A stretch of DNA of 64,000 nt from Herbiconiux sp. (lineage in GTDB: Bacteria; Actinomycetota; Actinomycetes; Actinomycetales; Microbacteriaceae): the NCBI RefSeq assembly GCF_004297105.1, contig NZ_SCVE01000007.1, positions 186,001-250,000 on the forward strand. Direction: 5' to 3'. The notes below the pieces were generated by a model. It searched no databases. It was not told the DNA's origin and saw only the letters and a program-made list of their open reading frames with translations. Positions 46,543-55,475 of this stretch are shown in pieces; position 1 is the first letter of the stretch; every line of letters begins with the position of its first letter. The translations under genes were made by a program, and so were the position numbers.

Positions 46543-48192
46543 ATGACCGAAACCACTCCCCGTGACCACGACGCCGTGGTCATCGGCGCCGGCTTCTCCG
46601 GGCTCGCGCTTCTGCATCACCTCCGCGAGATCGGCCTCGACACCATCGTGGTCGACGGCGAGGACGGCATCGGCGGCACCTGGTGGGTGAACCGCTACCC
46701 CGGCGTGCGCACCGACAGCGAGTTCAGCTACTACTCCTTCTCCTTCTCGAAGGAGGTGCGCGAGGAGTGGACCTGGACCCAGCGCTACCCGGCGGGCGCC
46801 GAGGTTCTCGACTACCTCAACTTCGTGGCCGACCGCCTCGACCTGCGCAAGGACATCCGGCTCAACACCCGGGTCGACTCGGCCGTCTACGACGAGGACG
46901 CCAACCTCTGGACGGTGAACTTCGCCGACGGCACCTCCGTCACCACGAAGTACCTCATCAGCGGCATGGGAGTGCTGTCGCAGGCGATCTACCCCGACAT
47001 CCCCGGTATCGACACGTTCACGGGGGAGAAGTACCACACCGCCCACTGGCCGCGCACGGGGGTCGACCTCACCGGCAAGAAGGTCGGCCTCATCGGGCTC
47101 GGTGCATCCGGCATCCAGATCGTTCCCGTGATCGCGCCCGAGGTCGACGAGTTCTTCGTGTTCCAGCGCACCCCGAACTTCATCGTGGAGACCAACAACG
47201 ACGCGGTCTCCCCCGAGGAGATGCAGTACGTGCGCGAGAACTACGACGAGATCTACGCGAAGGCGGCCGCGCATCCGTTCGGTGTCGCGATGGAGCCCGC
47301 GGAGTTCTCGGCGCTCGAGGTGAGCCCGGAGAAGCGGCGCGCGATCTTCGAGTCGAAGTGGAACGAGGGCGGTTTCCACTTCGCCAACGAGTGCTTCAAC
47401 GACCTGGCCACGAACCACGAGGCCTCCGAGCTCGGCTCGGAGTTCATCCGCTCGAAGATCCGCGAGATCGTGAAGGACCCCGCGACGGCCGAGCTGCTCT
47501 CGCCGACCACCTATTCGTTCAACGGCAAGCGCGTTCCCACGGGCCACGGCTACTACAACACCTTCAACCTGCCCCACGTGCACCTCGTCGACACCGAGGC
47601 CGAACCCATCACCGAGATCACCGAGAAGGGCCTGAAGGTGGGCGACACCGAGTACGAACTCGACGTGATCATCTTCGCCACCGGGTTCGACGCGATGACC
47701 GGCACCCTCACGAACATCGACATCCGGGGCCGTGGCGGGCGCACCCTGCGCGACAAGTGGCTCGAGGACGGCCTGAAGTCGAACCTCGGCATCAACGCCA
47801 ACGGTTTCCCGAACTTCTTCATGTCGCTCGGTCCGCAGACGCCGTACTCCAACCTCGTGGTGCCGATCCAGCTCGGCGCGCAGTGGTTGCAGCGGGCGCT
47901 CAAGTGGGCGGAGGAGAACGGTGTCGAACGCTTCGAGGCCACCCCCGAGTCGGAGGACTGGTGGGCCGCCGAGACGGAGCGCACCGGGAAGTCGACGGTG
48001 ATGTACAGCGAAGGCAAGAAGGCGAAGGCCTGGTTCCTCGGTGAGAACGTGCCCGGGAAGCCGGAGGAGTTCCAGGTGTACATGGGCGGCGGCCAGGTGT
48101 ATCAGCAGCACTGCCGTGAGGTGGAGGAGAGCGGCTACCGCAGCCTCCTCGCCACCGACTCGGCCTCCGCACCCGAGCCGGCGCGCGCATGA
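46543..48192 (+). CDS. Baeyer-Villiger flavin monooxygenase
   Basis: A 549-residue type-I Baeyer-Villiger monooxygenase. FAD motif GAGFSG (15-20), the diagnostic fingerprint FTGEKYHTAHWP (159-170; FxGxxxHxxxWP) and the NADPH motif GLGASGIQIV. It inserts one oxygen of O2 next to a ketone, giving an ester or lactone, using NADPH. Length and style match cyclohexanone/cyclopentanone-type enzymes, but specificity cannot be read. The start at 46543 has GAAAGGA upstream; the frame to 46363 overlaps the hydrolase gene. It overlaps the SDR gene by four bases. Confidence 0.94.
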   Translation: MTETTPRDHDAVVIGAGFSGLALLHHLREIGLDTIVVDGEDGIGGTWWVNRYPGVRTDSEFSYYSFSFSKEVREEWTWTQRYPAGAEVLDYLNFVADRLDLRKDIRLNTRVDSAVYDEDANLWTVNFADGTSVTTKYLISGMGVLSQAIYPDIPGIDTFTGEKYHTAHWPRTGVDLTGKKVGLIGLGASGIQIVPVIAPEVDEFFVFQRTPNFIVETNNDAVSPEEMQYVRENYDEIYAKAAAHPFGVAMEPAEFSALEVSPEKRRAIFESKWNEGGFHFANECFNDLATNHEASELGSEFIRSKIREIVKDPATAELLSPTTYSFNGKRVPTGHGYYNTFNLPHVHLVDTEAEPITEITEKGLKVGDTEYELDVIIFATGFDAMTGTLTNIDIRGRGGRTLRDKWLEDGLKSNLGINANGFPNFFMSLGPQTPYSNLVVPIQLGAQWLQRALKWAEENGVERFEATPESEDWWAAETERTGKSTVMYSEGKKAKAWFLGENVPGKPEEFQVYMGGGQVYQQHCREVEESGYRSLLATDSASAPEPARA

Positions 48193-48962
48193 CGGGCCGG
48201 CTCGAGGGCAAGGTCGCGCTGATCACGGGTGGCGCCTCCGGCATGGGCCGCGCCACTGCGGAACTGTTCGCGGCGGAGGGCGCGTCCGTGGCCGTCACCG
48301 ACTTCAACGCGTCGCTCGGTGCCACCGTGGTGGAGCAGATCACGGCGGATGGCGGCACCGCCCGGTTCTGGGAGATGGACGTGTCGAAGGAGGCCAGCGT
48401 CGCATCCGTCGTGACGGCGGCCGCCGCCGAGTTCGGCGGACTCGACATCCTCATCAACTGCGCCGGGATCATCGGCGTCGACAAGCCCACCCACGAGGTG
48501 ACCGAGGCGGAGTGGGACGCGCTCTTCGCGGTCGACGTGAAGGGCGTGTTCTTCGCCACCAAGCATGCGGTGCCGCACCTCATCGAGCGCGGTGGAGGAT
48601 CGATCGTGAACTTCTCGTCGATCTACGGACTCATCGGCAACGACGAGTTCACGCCCTACCACGTGGCCAAGGGCGCCGTGACGATGCAGACGAAGCAGGA
48701 TGCGGCGAGCTACGGGCGGTACAACATCCGGGTGAACTCGGTGAACCCGTCGACCGTGCTCACCCCGCTCGTGGAGGGCATCGCCGCCGAGTACCCGGGC
48801 GGATTGCCGGCCTACGAGGAGATGATGACGGCGAACCAGTCGATCCGCCGACTCGGCCGGCCGCTGGATGTCGCGTACGGCGTGCTCTACCTCGCGTCGG
48901 ATGAGGCGAGCTGGGTCACCGGGGTGAACCTCGCCCTCGACGGCGGGTACACGGCGCGCTGA
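48189..48962 (+). CDS. Short-chain dehydrogenase/reductase
   Basis: A 257-residue SDR: TGGASGMGRATAELF, DINGAG-region NCAGIIG, YHVAKGA catalytic Tyr/Lys and the end TGVNLALDGGYTAR. It is placed to oxidise a hydroxy acid released by the hydrolase, or to act on the starting alcohol. Its ATG overlaps the monooxygenase stop (ATGA), and its own stop overlaps the next ATG (TGATG), so translation is coupled throughout. Confidence 0.92.
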   Translation: MTGRLEGKVALITGGASGMGRATAELFAAEGASVAVTDFNASLGATVVEQITADGGTARFWEMDVSKEASVASVVTAAAAEFGGLDILINCAGIIGVDKPTHEVTEAEWDALFAVDVKGVFFATKHAVPHLIERGGGSIVNFSSIYGLIGNDEFTPYHVAKGAVTMQTKQDAASYGRYNIRVNSVNPSTVLTPLVEGIAAEYPGGLPAYEEMMTANQSIRRLGRPLDVAYGVLYLASDEASWVTGVNLALDGGYTAR

Positions 48963-49675
48963 TGATCGACCGGGTGAGAGCGGACACGGCGGAGGCGGTG
49001 GCCGGCATCGAAGATGGTTCGACGGTGATGATCGGCGGCTTCGGCCGGGCCGGGCAGCCCGTGGAGCTGATCGATGCCCTTCTCGAGCAGGGCGCCACCG
49101 ACCTGACCGTGGTGAGCAACAACGCCGGCAACGGGGACGTGGGCCTCGCCGCCCTGATCGGCTCGGGGCGGGTGCAGCGGATCGTGTGCTCCTTCCCGCG
49201 GCAGAGCGACTCGTACGTCTTCGATGCCCGCTACCGGGCCGGCGGGATCGAGCTCGAACTCGTGCCGCAGGGGAACCTCGCCGAGCGCATCCGGGCGGCC
49301 GGCGCGGGGATCGGTGGCTTCTACACGCCGACCGGGGTGGGAACCCTGGTGGCGGAGGGCAAGGAGGTGCGCACGATCGACGGGCGGGACCACCTGCTCG
49401 AGTTGCCGCTGCGCGCCGACTACGCACTGATCTCCGCCTTCAAGGCGGATCGCTGGGGCAACCTCGTGTACCGCAAGACCGCGCGCAACTTCGGACCCAT
49501 CATGGCGGCGGCGGCCCGCACCACGATCGTGCAGGTCGACGAGGTCGTGGAGCTGGGGGCTCTCGACCCCGAGACGGTCGTGACCCCGGGGATCTTCGTC
49601 GACCGGGTCGTGGCGGTGGGGGAGCGCGCGTGGCTGGAGGCCGGCGAGTTCGTCGGGGCGGAGTCGGCGCTGTGA
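48962..49675 (+). CDS. 3-oxoacid CoA-transferase subunit A
   Basis: A 237-residue alpha subunit of a family-I CoA-transferase (ScoA/PcaI type): IEDGSTVMIGGFGRAGQPVELI, VVSNNAGNGDVGLAALIGSG, GAGIGGFYTPTGVGTLVAEGKE. With the B subunit it passes CoA from succinyl-CoA or acetyl-CoA to a 3-oxo acid. Starts at 48962 inside the preceding stop, and its own stop overlaps the B subunit start. Confidence 0.94.
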   Translation: MIDRVRADTAEAVAGIEDGSTVMIGGFGRAGQPVELIDALLEQGATDLTVVSNNAGNGDVGLAALIGSGRVQRIVCSFPRQSDSYVFDARYRAGGIELELVPQGNLAERIRAAGAGIGGFYTPTGVGTLVAEGKEVRTIDGRDHLLELPLRADYALISAFKADRWGNLVYRKTARNFGPIMAAAARTTIVQVDEVVELGALDPETVVTPGIFVDRVVAVGERAWLEAGEFVGAESAL

Positions 49676-50349
49676 GCCCCGGGATCGACCGCCGCACGCT
49701 CGCCGCCCGCATCGCCCGCGACATCCCCGAGGGATCGGTCGTGAACCTCGGCATCGGTGCGCCCACCCTCATCGCCGACTATCTGCCGGAGGGGCTCGAG
49801 ATCATCCTGCACACCGAGAACGGGATGCTCGGCATGGGGCCCGCGCCCCAGGCCGGCCGCGTCGACCCCGATCTGCTCAATGCCGGCAAGCAGCCGGTGA
49901 CGGAGCTGCCGGGTGCCGCGTACTTCCACCACGCGGATTCGTTCGCGATGATGCGCGGGGGGCATCTCGACATCTGCGTGCTGGGTGCGTTCCAGGTCTC
50001 CGAGACCGGCGATCTCGCCAACTGGCACACCGGCGGCCCGGGGGCGATCCCGGCGGTCGGTGGCGCGATGGACCTCGCGATCGGAGCGAAGAACGTGTAC
50101 GTGATGACCGACCTGCTCACGCGCGACGGGGTCTCGAAGCTCGTCGCCGAGTGCACCTATCCGCTCACCGGGGTGCGATGCGTGAGCCGCATCTACACCG
50201 ATCGCGCCGTCTTCGACGTGGTCGATGGCGGGCTCGAGGTGAGCGAGGTCTTCGCGGGCTCCTCGCTGGAGGAGCTCCGTGACCTCACGGGGCTCGCGCT
50301 GCGCGACGCGACCGGAACCCCATCCGTCACCTCCGGGAGGACATCATGA
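49672..50349 (+). CDS. 3-oxoacid CoA-transferase subunit B
   Basis: A 225-residue beta subunit of the same CoA-transferase. The catalytic glutamate is in HTENGMLGMGP, and VNLGIGAPTLIADYLPEG and GGHLDICVLGAFQVSETGDLANW are typical ScoB/PcaJ blocks. GTG start at 49672 overlaps the A subunit stop (GTGA). The C-terminal FDVVDGGLEVSEVFAG region is complete. It ends in the ATGA shared with the thiolase gene. Confidence 0.94.
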   Translation: MSPGIDRRTLAARIARDIPEGSVVNLGIGAPTLIADYLPEGLEIILHTENGMLGMGPAPQAGRVDPDLLNAGKQPVTELPGAAYFHHADSFAMMRGGHLDICVLGAFQVSETGDLANWHTGGPGAIPAVGGAMDLAIGAKNVYVMTDLLTRDGVSKLVAECTYPLTGVRCVSRIYTDRAVFDVVDGGLEVSEVFAGSSLEELRDLTGLALRDATGTPSVTSGRTS

Positions 50350-51515
50350 CCGCCAGTTTCATCTACGACGCCGTGCGCAGCCCTTTCGGGCGGTTCGGCA
50401 AGGCCTATGCCGACGTGCGACCTGACGACCTCGCCGCCGCCGCGCTGTCGGCCCTGCTCGAGCGTTCGCCCGTGCTCGACCCGGCGCGCATCGACGACGT
50501 GCTGCTGGGCGCGGCGAACCAGGCGGGCGAGGACAACCGCGACGTCGCCCGGATGGCGCTGCTGCTCGCGGGGCTGCCGACATCCGTTCCCGGTGCCACG
50601 GTCAACCGGCTCTGCGGCTCGAGCCTCGAGGCGGTCATCCAGGCGTCCCGGGCGATCGAGACCGGCGACGCCGCCGTGATGGTGGCGGGCGGCGTGGAAT
50701 CCATGACGCGAGCGCCCTATGTGGTGCCGAAGGCCGCGCGGGCCTTCGCCGCGGGCGACGTGACCATGTCGTCGACCACGCTCGGCTGGCGTCTGGTGAA
50801 CCCCGCGATGCGTGCCGAGTGGACGATCTCCAACGGTGCCTCGGCCGAACTGCTGGCGGAGCGGTTCTCGATCGGGCGCGAGGAGCAGGATGCATTCGCC
50901 GCCCGCTCGCACCGGCAGGCGGCAGCGGCCTGGGATGCCGGCGTCTACGACGCCGAGACCTTCGTGGTGCCGGGCACCGCACTGGCGCGCGACGAGGGCA
51001 TCCGCGCCGACTCCACGGTGGAGTCGCTGGCGTCGCTGAAGCCCGCATTCCTGGCCGGGGGAAGCGTGACGGCGGGCAACTCCTCTCCGCTCTCGGACGG
51101 CACCTCGATGGTGCTGATGGGCGCGGAGGGGGCGCTCGACGGGGAGCCCCTGGCGCGGATCGCGGGCCGAGGGGTGGCGGGCATCGATCCCGAGATCTTC
51201 GGCATCGCCCCGGTCGAGGCCGCGAACCGGGCGCTCGCCCGTGCCGGCAGAACCTGGGGCGACGTCGACTTCGTGGAGCTCAATGAGGCCTTCGCCTCGC
51301 AGTCGCTCGCCTGTCTCGCACTGTGGCCCGAGCTCGATCCCGACCGCGTGAACATCCACGGCGGGGCGATCGCCCTCGGGCATCCGCTGGGAGCCTCAGG
51401 GGGCCGGATCATCGGGCACGCGGCCCACGAACTCGCCCGGCGCGGAGGAGGCGTGGCCGTGGCCGCGATCTGCATCGGAGTGGGTCAGGGTCTCGCCGTC
51501 GTTCTGGAGCGCTGA
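50346..51515 (+). CDS. Acetyl-CoA acyltransferase (thiolase II)
   Basis: A 389-residue thiolase. Nucleophile Cys90 in NRLCGSSLEAVIQ, NIHGGAIALGHPLGASGGR with the catalytic His, and the second Cys in AAICIGVGQGLAVVLE. It splits a 3-oxoacyl-CoA into acetyl-CoA and a shorter acyl-CoA, the logical last step after the CoA-transferase. It resembles PcaF (3-oxoadipyl-CoA thiolase). Last gene of the operon, followed by a strong bidirectional terminator. Confidence 0.94.
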   Translation: MTASFIYDAVRSPFGRFGKAYADVRPDDLAAAALSALLERSPVLDPARIDDVLLGAANQAGEDNRDVARMALLLAGLPTSVPGATVNRLCGSSLEAVIQASRAIETGDAAVMVAGGVESMTRAPYVVPKAARAFAAGDVTMSSTTLGWRLVNPAMRAEWTISNGASAELLAERFSIGREEQDAFAARSHRQAAAAWDAGVYDAETFVVPGTALARDEGIRADSTVESLASLKPAFLAGGSVTAGNSSPLSDGTSMVLMGAEGALDGEPLARIAGRGVAGIDPEIFGIAPVEAANRALARAGRTWGDVDFVELNEAFASQSLACLALWPELDPDRVNIHGGAIALGHPLGASGGRIIGHAAHELARRGGGVAVAAICIGVGQGLAVVLER

Positions 51516-51516
51516 G

Positions 51517-51548
51517 GCGGCGGGCTCACGCAGCGGCGAGCCCGCCGC
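51517..51548. terminator. Bidirectional terminator between catabolic and iron operons
   Basis: GCGGCGGGCTC (51517-51527) and GAGCCCGCCGC (51538-51548) form a perfect 11-bp stem with a 10-nt loop between two convergent genes. Confidence 0.85.
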
Positions 51549-51553
51549 ACGCG

Positions 51554-52558
51554 TCAGCTGACCGCCTTCGACTCCCGCAGGATCGAGGCCAGCTGCTCCA
51601 TGTGGGCGGCCTGCGAGCGGTAGTCGAGCGCCGCCCCGTTCCAGGAGTGCACCTGGCCCGCGACGAGTGCAGGATGCGAGGCGAACGTGGGCTGGGCGGC
51701 CAGCTCGGCCGCTCCGTAGCCCTCCACGTTCACGAGCAGCACATCGCCCGTCATCATCTGGGCGGCGTTCTCCCAGCTGTAGATGTCCCAGTAGTAGTCG
51801 CCATCCGGATGCGCGTCGGTGAACGTCACCCCGAGGTCGGAGTAGAGCTGGGTCTCCGGCTCGTCGGCCGGCTTCACGACGTAGATGCCGTCGGCCGACG
51901 CGTACATCTGCGTCACCTCGAGGTCGCTCTCCGCGGCGGCGGCGGTGAGGTCGGCTGCCGCCGTGTCGTACTCGGCCTTGGCGGTGGCGATCGTGTCGTC
52001 GCTCACCCCGAGTGCGGAGGAGAGCCGGTTCAGGCTGTCGATCACGTCGCTGCCCGCCCCACCGACCTCGATGGCCACGACGGGCGCGATCTTCTCGAGC
52101 TGCGCCTGCTGCTCCATGTCGGCGAAGCCGTAGTAGGGCGCGGTGAGATCGAGGGTCCCCTCGCGATCGGTGGGGTAGATGCCGGTCACGATGAGGTCGG
52201 GCGCGGCCTCGGCGAGGGCCTCGAGGTCGATCTCCCCGTAGGTGTTGCCGACGACCGCGGTGTCGCCGAGGTCGTAGTCGGCGAAGCGATCGTCGCTCGC
52301 CACATCCACCCGGCCGAAGACGGCGACGGGATCGAGACCGTAGCTCAGCAGGCCGATGGCGTAGTCGGCGTAGCTCGCGACGCGCTCGGGTCGATGGTCG
52401 AGGGTGACGGTGGTGCCGGTGTCGTCGGTGAAGCTCCACGCGGCATCGGCGGATGCGGCGGGGTCTGCCTGAGGTGTGGATGAGCAGCCGGCGAGGAGTG
52501 CGATCGTGAGGACAGGGGCGATGAGGGCGGCGGCGAGCCGCGAACGAGATGTGGTCAC
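51554..52558 (-). CDS. Iron-siderophore ABC transporter binding lipoprotein
   Basis: A 334-residue lipoprotein. The signal ends LLAGC (Cys25), followed by the helical-backbone fold of FepB/FhuD-type binding proteins (TVTLDHRPERVASYADYAIGL, APDLIVTGIYP, SALGVSDDTIATAKAEYDTAA). It captures ferric siderophore on the outer face of the membrane. GTG start at 52558. There is no ribosome-binding site; the iron box and the ATPase gene's stop are directly upstream, so its message may be leaderless with its own iron-regulated promoter. Confidence 0.92.
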   Translation of the reverse strand: MTTSRSRLAAALIAPVLTIALLAGCSSTPQADPAASADAAWSFTDDTGTTVTLDHRPERVASYADYAIGLLSYGLDPVAVFGRVDVASDDRFADYDLGDTAVVGNTYGEIDLEALAEAAPDLIVTGIYPTDREGTLDLTAPYYGFADMEQQAQLEKIAPVVAIEVGGAGSDVIDSLNRLSSALGVSDDTIATAKAEYDTAAADLTAAAAESDLEVTQMYASADGIYVVKPADEPETQLYSDLGVTFTDAHPDGDYYWDIYSWENAAQMMTGDVLLVNVEGYGAAELAAQPTFASHPALVAGQVHSWNGAALDYRSQAAHMEQLASILRESKAVS

Positions 52559-52562
52559 GAAG

Positions 52563-52581
52563 TTAGGTTAGCCGATCCTAA
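52563..52581. promoter_or_regulatory. Iron box (DtxR/IdeR type) for the binding-protein gene
   Basis: TTAGGTTAGCCGATCCTAA matches the 19-bp DtxR/IdeR consensus at 17 positions. It fills almost all of the 24-bp gap between the ATPase and binding-protein genes. Confidence 0.85.
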
Positions 52582-52582
52582 G

Positions 52583-53374
52583 TTACAAGACGATATCGAC
52601 CGCGGGAACGATCAGCGGCGTGCCGCTTGCGGGGTCGGGGATGACCGTGGCCTCGAGGTCGAACGCGTCGCGCAGGATCTCGGGAGTCAGGACCTCCCAG
52701 GGCGTCCCGTCCGCGATCACACGTCCGCCGCCCACGACCACGAGGCGGTCGGAGTACCGCCCTGCCAGCGACAGATCGTGCAGAACCATCACCACGGTGG
52801 CGCCCCGCTCGCGATTGATCGACCGCACGAGACGCAGCACGTCGAGCTGATGGCTGAGGTCGAGGAACGTGGTGGGCTCGTCGAGGAGGATGATCGGGGC
52901 CTCCTGCGCGAGCACGAGCGCGATCCAGGCGCGCTGCAGCTGCCCGCCCGAGAGGGCGCCCGCATCGCGCTCGGCGAGGTCGGTGATGCCCGTGGCCGCA
53001 AGGGCGGCGTCGACGATCGCCGAGTCACCGGGCGTCCAGGGCCGGAAGAGACTCTGATGCGGATGCCGGCCCCTCGAGACCAGCTCGCGCACCGTGGTGG
53101 CGGATGGGGTGATCGGCTTCTGCGGGAGGATCGCCAGCCGCTTCGCCACGCTGCGGGCCGACAGACCGCGCAGCGGGCTCCCCTCGAGCAGAACCGTGCC
53201 GGAGGTCGGCACCAGCAGCCGGCCGAACGCCTTGAGCAGTGTCGACTTGCCGCTGCCGTTCGCGCCGATGAGGGTGGTGATCCCGCCCTCGTCGATGCGC
53301 AGGTCGAGCTTGTCGAAGATGGGGGTGCGGTCGTAGGCGAGAGTGAGGTCGCGCACCTCGAGTGCAGGGGTCAT
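52583..53374 (-). CDS. Iron-siderophore ABC transporter ATPase
   Basis: A 263-residue FecE/FhuC-type ATPase: Walker A GANGSGKST, LSGGQLQRAWIALVLAQE signature and IILLDEPTTFLDL Walker B, then the switch His in VMVLHDLSLAG. It powers ferric-siderophore import by the two FecCD permeases. Its ATG overlaps the upstream permease stop (ATGA). Confidence 0.95.
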   Translation of the reverse strand: MTPALEVRDLTLAYDRTPIFDKLDLRIDEGGITTLIGANGSGKSTLLKAFGRLLVPTSGTVLLEGSPLRGLSARSVAKRLAILPQKPITPSATTVRELVSRGRHPHQSLFRPWTPGDSAIVDAALAATGITDLAERDAGALSGGQLQRAWIALVLAQEAPIILLDEPTTFLDLSHQLDVLRLVRSINRERGATVVMVLHDLSLAGRYSDRLVVVGGGRVIADGTPWEVLTPEILRDAFDLEATVIPDPASGTPLIVPAVDIVL

Positions 53375-54432
53375 GAGACGGTATCCCGTTCTGTGCGTCG
53401 GGTCAGGAGCCAGATGAGGTAGGGGGCGCCGATCACGGCGGTGACGATCCCGACCGGCACGCCGGGAGGCAGTACGCCCCGGGCGAACGCGTCACCCCCG
53501 GCCACGATCACCGCACCCATCAGGGCCGACGCCACGAGCGGCGGCCGGCCGGTGCGGGCGAGTCGTCGCACGATCTGGGGAGCCACGAAGGCGACGAACT
53601 CGATCGGTCCGCTCGCCGAGACCGCAGCGGCGGTGAGCAGCACGGCGCAGGCGATCACGATCACCTTGTGGCGCTGCACCGCCACTCCGAGCCCGGTCGA
53701 CAGGTCGTCGCCGAGCTGCCCGATCGCCAGTGCCGACGACTGCAGGAGCGCGATCGGCAGGACCACGGCCAGGGTCAGCAGCACGGGCCACACGCTCGCC
53801 CACGACATCCCCGACAGGCTCCCGACGAGCCACTGCGATGCGGCCTGGGCGTCGGTGATCTGGGCGCGGGCGATGAGGTAGCTGGTGATCCCGGTGAGCG
53901 TCGCGGTGGCGCCGATGCCGATCAGGATGAGCCGGTAGCTGTCGACGCCGCCCCGCCAGGAGAGTCCGTAGACCACCGCTGCGGTGGCGAGGGCACCCAG
54001 GGCGGCCATCGCGGGGAGTCCGAGGCTGAGGAGCCCCGCCCCGACCGCGTAGCTGCCGCCTCCCACCACGATCGCGAGCACGGCGCCCAGCGCGGCACCG
54101 GAGGTGACACCGAGGATGTCGGGGGTGGCGAGCGGATTGCGGGCGAACGTCTGCGTGAGGGCGCCCGCGAGGCCGAGCGCCGCGCCGACGAGGAGGCCGC
54201 CGAGCACCCTCGGCATCCGGAGCTCGAACACCACCAGCTCCTGGCCCGGGGTTCCTCCTCCCAGCAGTGTGCGCACGAGGTCGGGAGCGGTGAGCGACGA
54301 CGAGCCCACCAGGATGCCGATGAGACCCGCCAGCACGGCGGCCACGAGGCATCCGGTGGTCACGAGGGCCACGCGGGTGCGTCTGCGACTGCGGGCCGGG
54401 GTGTGGGCCGGGGTGCGGGTGAGGATGCTCAC
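53371..54432 (-). CDS. FecCD-type siderophore permease
   Basis: A 353-residue polytopic permease. MPRVLGGLLVGAALGLAGALTQTFARNPLATPDILGVTSGAALGAV is the FecCD block. GPIEFVAFVAPQIVRRLARTG and LPPGVPVGIVTAVIGAPYLIWLL are C-terminal family landmarks. About ten helices are visible. GTG start at 54432 overlaps the upstream permease stop (GTGA). Forms a heterodimer with the product of the gene at 54429-55439. Confidence 0.94.
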   Translation of the reverse strand: MSILTRTPAHTPARSRRRTRVALVTTGCLVAAVLAGLIGILVGSSSLTAPDLVRTLLGGGTPGQELVVFELRMPRVLGGLLVGAALGLAGALTQTFARNPLATPDILGVTSGAALGAVLAIVVGGGSYAVGAGLLSLGLPAMAALGALATAAVVYGLSWRGGVDSYRLILIGIGATATLTGITSYLIARAQITDAQAASQWLVGSLSGMSWASVWPVLLTLAVVLPIALLQSSALAIGQLGDDLSTGLGVAVQRHKVIVIACAVLLTAAAVSASGPIEFVAFVAPQIVRRLARTGRPPLVASALMGAVIVAGGDAFARGVLPPGVPVGIVTAVIGAPYLIWLLTRRTERDTVS

Positions 54433-55439
54433 AGGGCAGCGATCCTGCCCCGGCGCACGATGCCGATGAACACGACGCCCCCCAGCACGGTGAGCACGAC
54501 GCCGACCGGAACCTCCGCGGTTCCGCCGATGACCCGGCCGATCACGTCGCAGGCGAGCAGGACGCAGGCGCCGATCAGACCGGAGGCCGGCACCAGCCAG
54601 GAGTGGTCGCCGCGCACCAGCCGGCGCGCGATGTGGGGAGCGGTGAGCCCGATGAAGCCGATCGGGCCGGTGATGGCCACAGCGCTCGCGGTGAGCAGGG
54701 TGATGGCGGCGAGCCCCAGGATGCGGGCGCGCAGGAGGTTCTCGCCGAGTCCTCGGGCGAGCTCGGTGCCGAGTGCGAGGCTGTTGAGCGAGCGCACATT
54801 GGCCACCGCGAACACGAGGCCGGCCAGGGCGAACAGCGCCGCGATCCCGACCCCGTCGAGGGTGCGGCCGGAGAGCGAGCCCACCACCCAGATGCGATAA
54901 GCGGCCAGTGTGGTCTCGTCGGACAGCACCAGGTACGAGGTGAGCGCAACGAGGAGGGCCGAGACCGCCGTGCCGGCGATGGCGAGCGGCACGGGGCTCG
55001 AGAGCCCCCGGCCCAGTGCCGCGACGCCGAACACCACGATGCTGGCGACGATCGCGCCCGCCAGTGCCAGCCACAGCGTGGCGAGCACCGAGCTGGTGCC
55101 GACCACATAGACGCCGATCACCACGGCGAGACTCGCGCCGGCCGAGACGCCGAAGATACCCGGATCGGCCAGCGGATTGCGGGTCTGACCCTGCATCACG
55201 GCGCCGGCCACCCCCAGGCAGAGCCCCACCAGCAGTCCCAGCACGGTGCGTGGAACCCGCGATCCCCACACCACGGCACCCGGGTCGTTCGCCGGGTCGA
55301 CCAGCGCGCCGACCACGGCGTACGGGCTGATCAGGTTGCTGCCGAGCAGAAGACTGAGAGCCGTCATCACCGCCACCAGCCCGACGAGCGCGATCATGAC
55401 GGCGATGCGCCGCCGGATCGGGTTCGGAAGTCGATGCAC
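54429..55439 (-). CDS. FecCD-type siderophore permease
   Basis: A 336-residue permease partner: VPRTVLGLLVGLCLGVAGAVMQGQTRNPLADPGIFGVSAGASLAVV, GPIGFIGLTAPHIARRLVRGDH and EVPVGVVLTVLGGVVFIGIVRRG. First gene of the leftward iron operon, started by GTG at 55439. An iron box lies 5 bp upstream of the start, in the divergent promoter shared with the siderophore-interacting protein. Confidence 0.94.
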   Translation of the reverse strand: MHRLPNPIRRRIAVMIALVGLVAVMTALSLLLGSNLISPYAVVGALVDPANDPGAVVWGSRVPRTVLGLLVGLCLGVAGAVMQGQTRNPLADPGIFGVSAGASLAVVIGVYVVGTSSVLATLWLALAGAIVASIVVFGVAALGRGLSSPVPLAIAGTAVSALLVALTSYLVLSDETTLAAYRIWVVGSLSGRTLDGVGIAALFALAGLVFAVANVRSLNSLALGTELARGLGENLLRARILGLAAITLLTASAVAITGPIGFIGLTAPHIARRLVRGDHSWLVPASGLIGACVLLACDVIGRVIGGTAEVPVGVVLTVLGGVVFIGIVRRGRIAAL

Positions 55440-55443
55440 CAGG

Positions 55444-55462
55444 TAAGCGTAGCCTCACCTAA
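55444..55462. promoter_or_regulatory. Iron box in the divergent permease/SIP promoter
   Basis: TAAGCGTAGCCTCACCTAA; on the minus strand it reads TTAGGTGAGGCTACGCTTA, about 16 of 19 to the DtxR/IdeR consensus. It would block both directions when iron is plentiful. Confidence 0.8.
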
Positions 55463-55475
55463 TAGGCTTGCGCAC

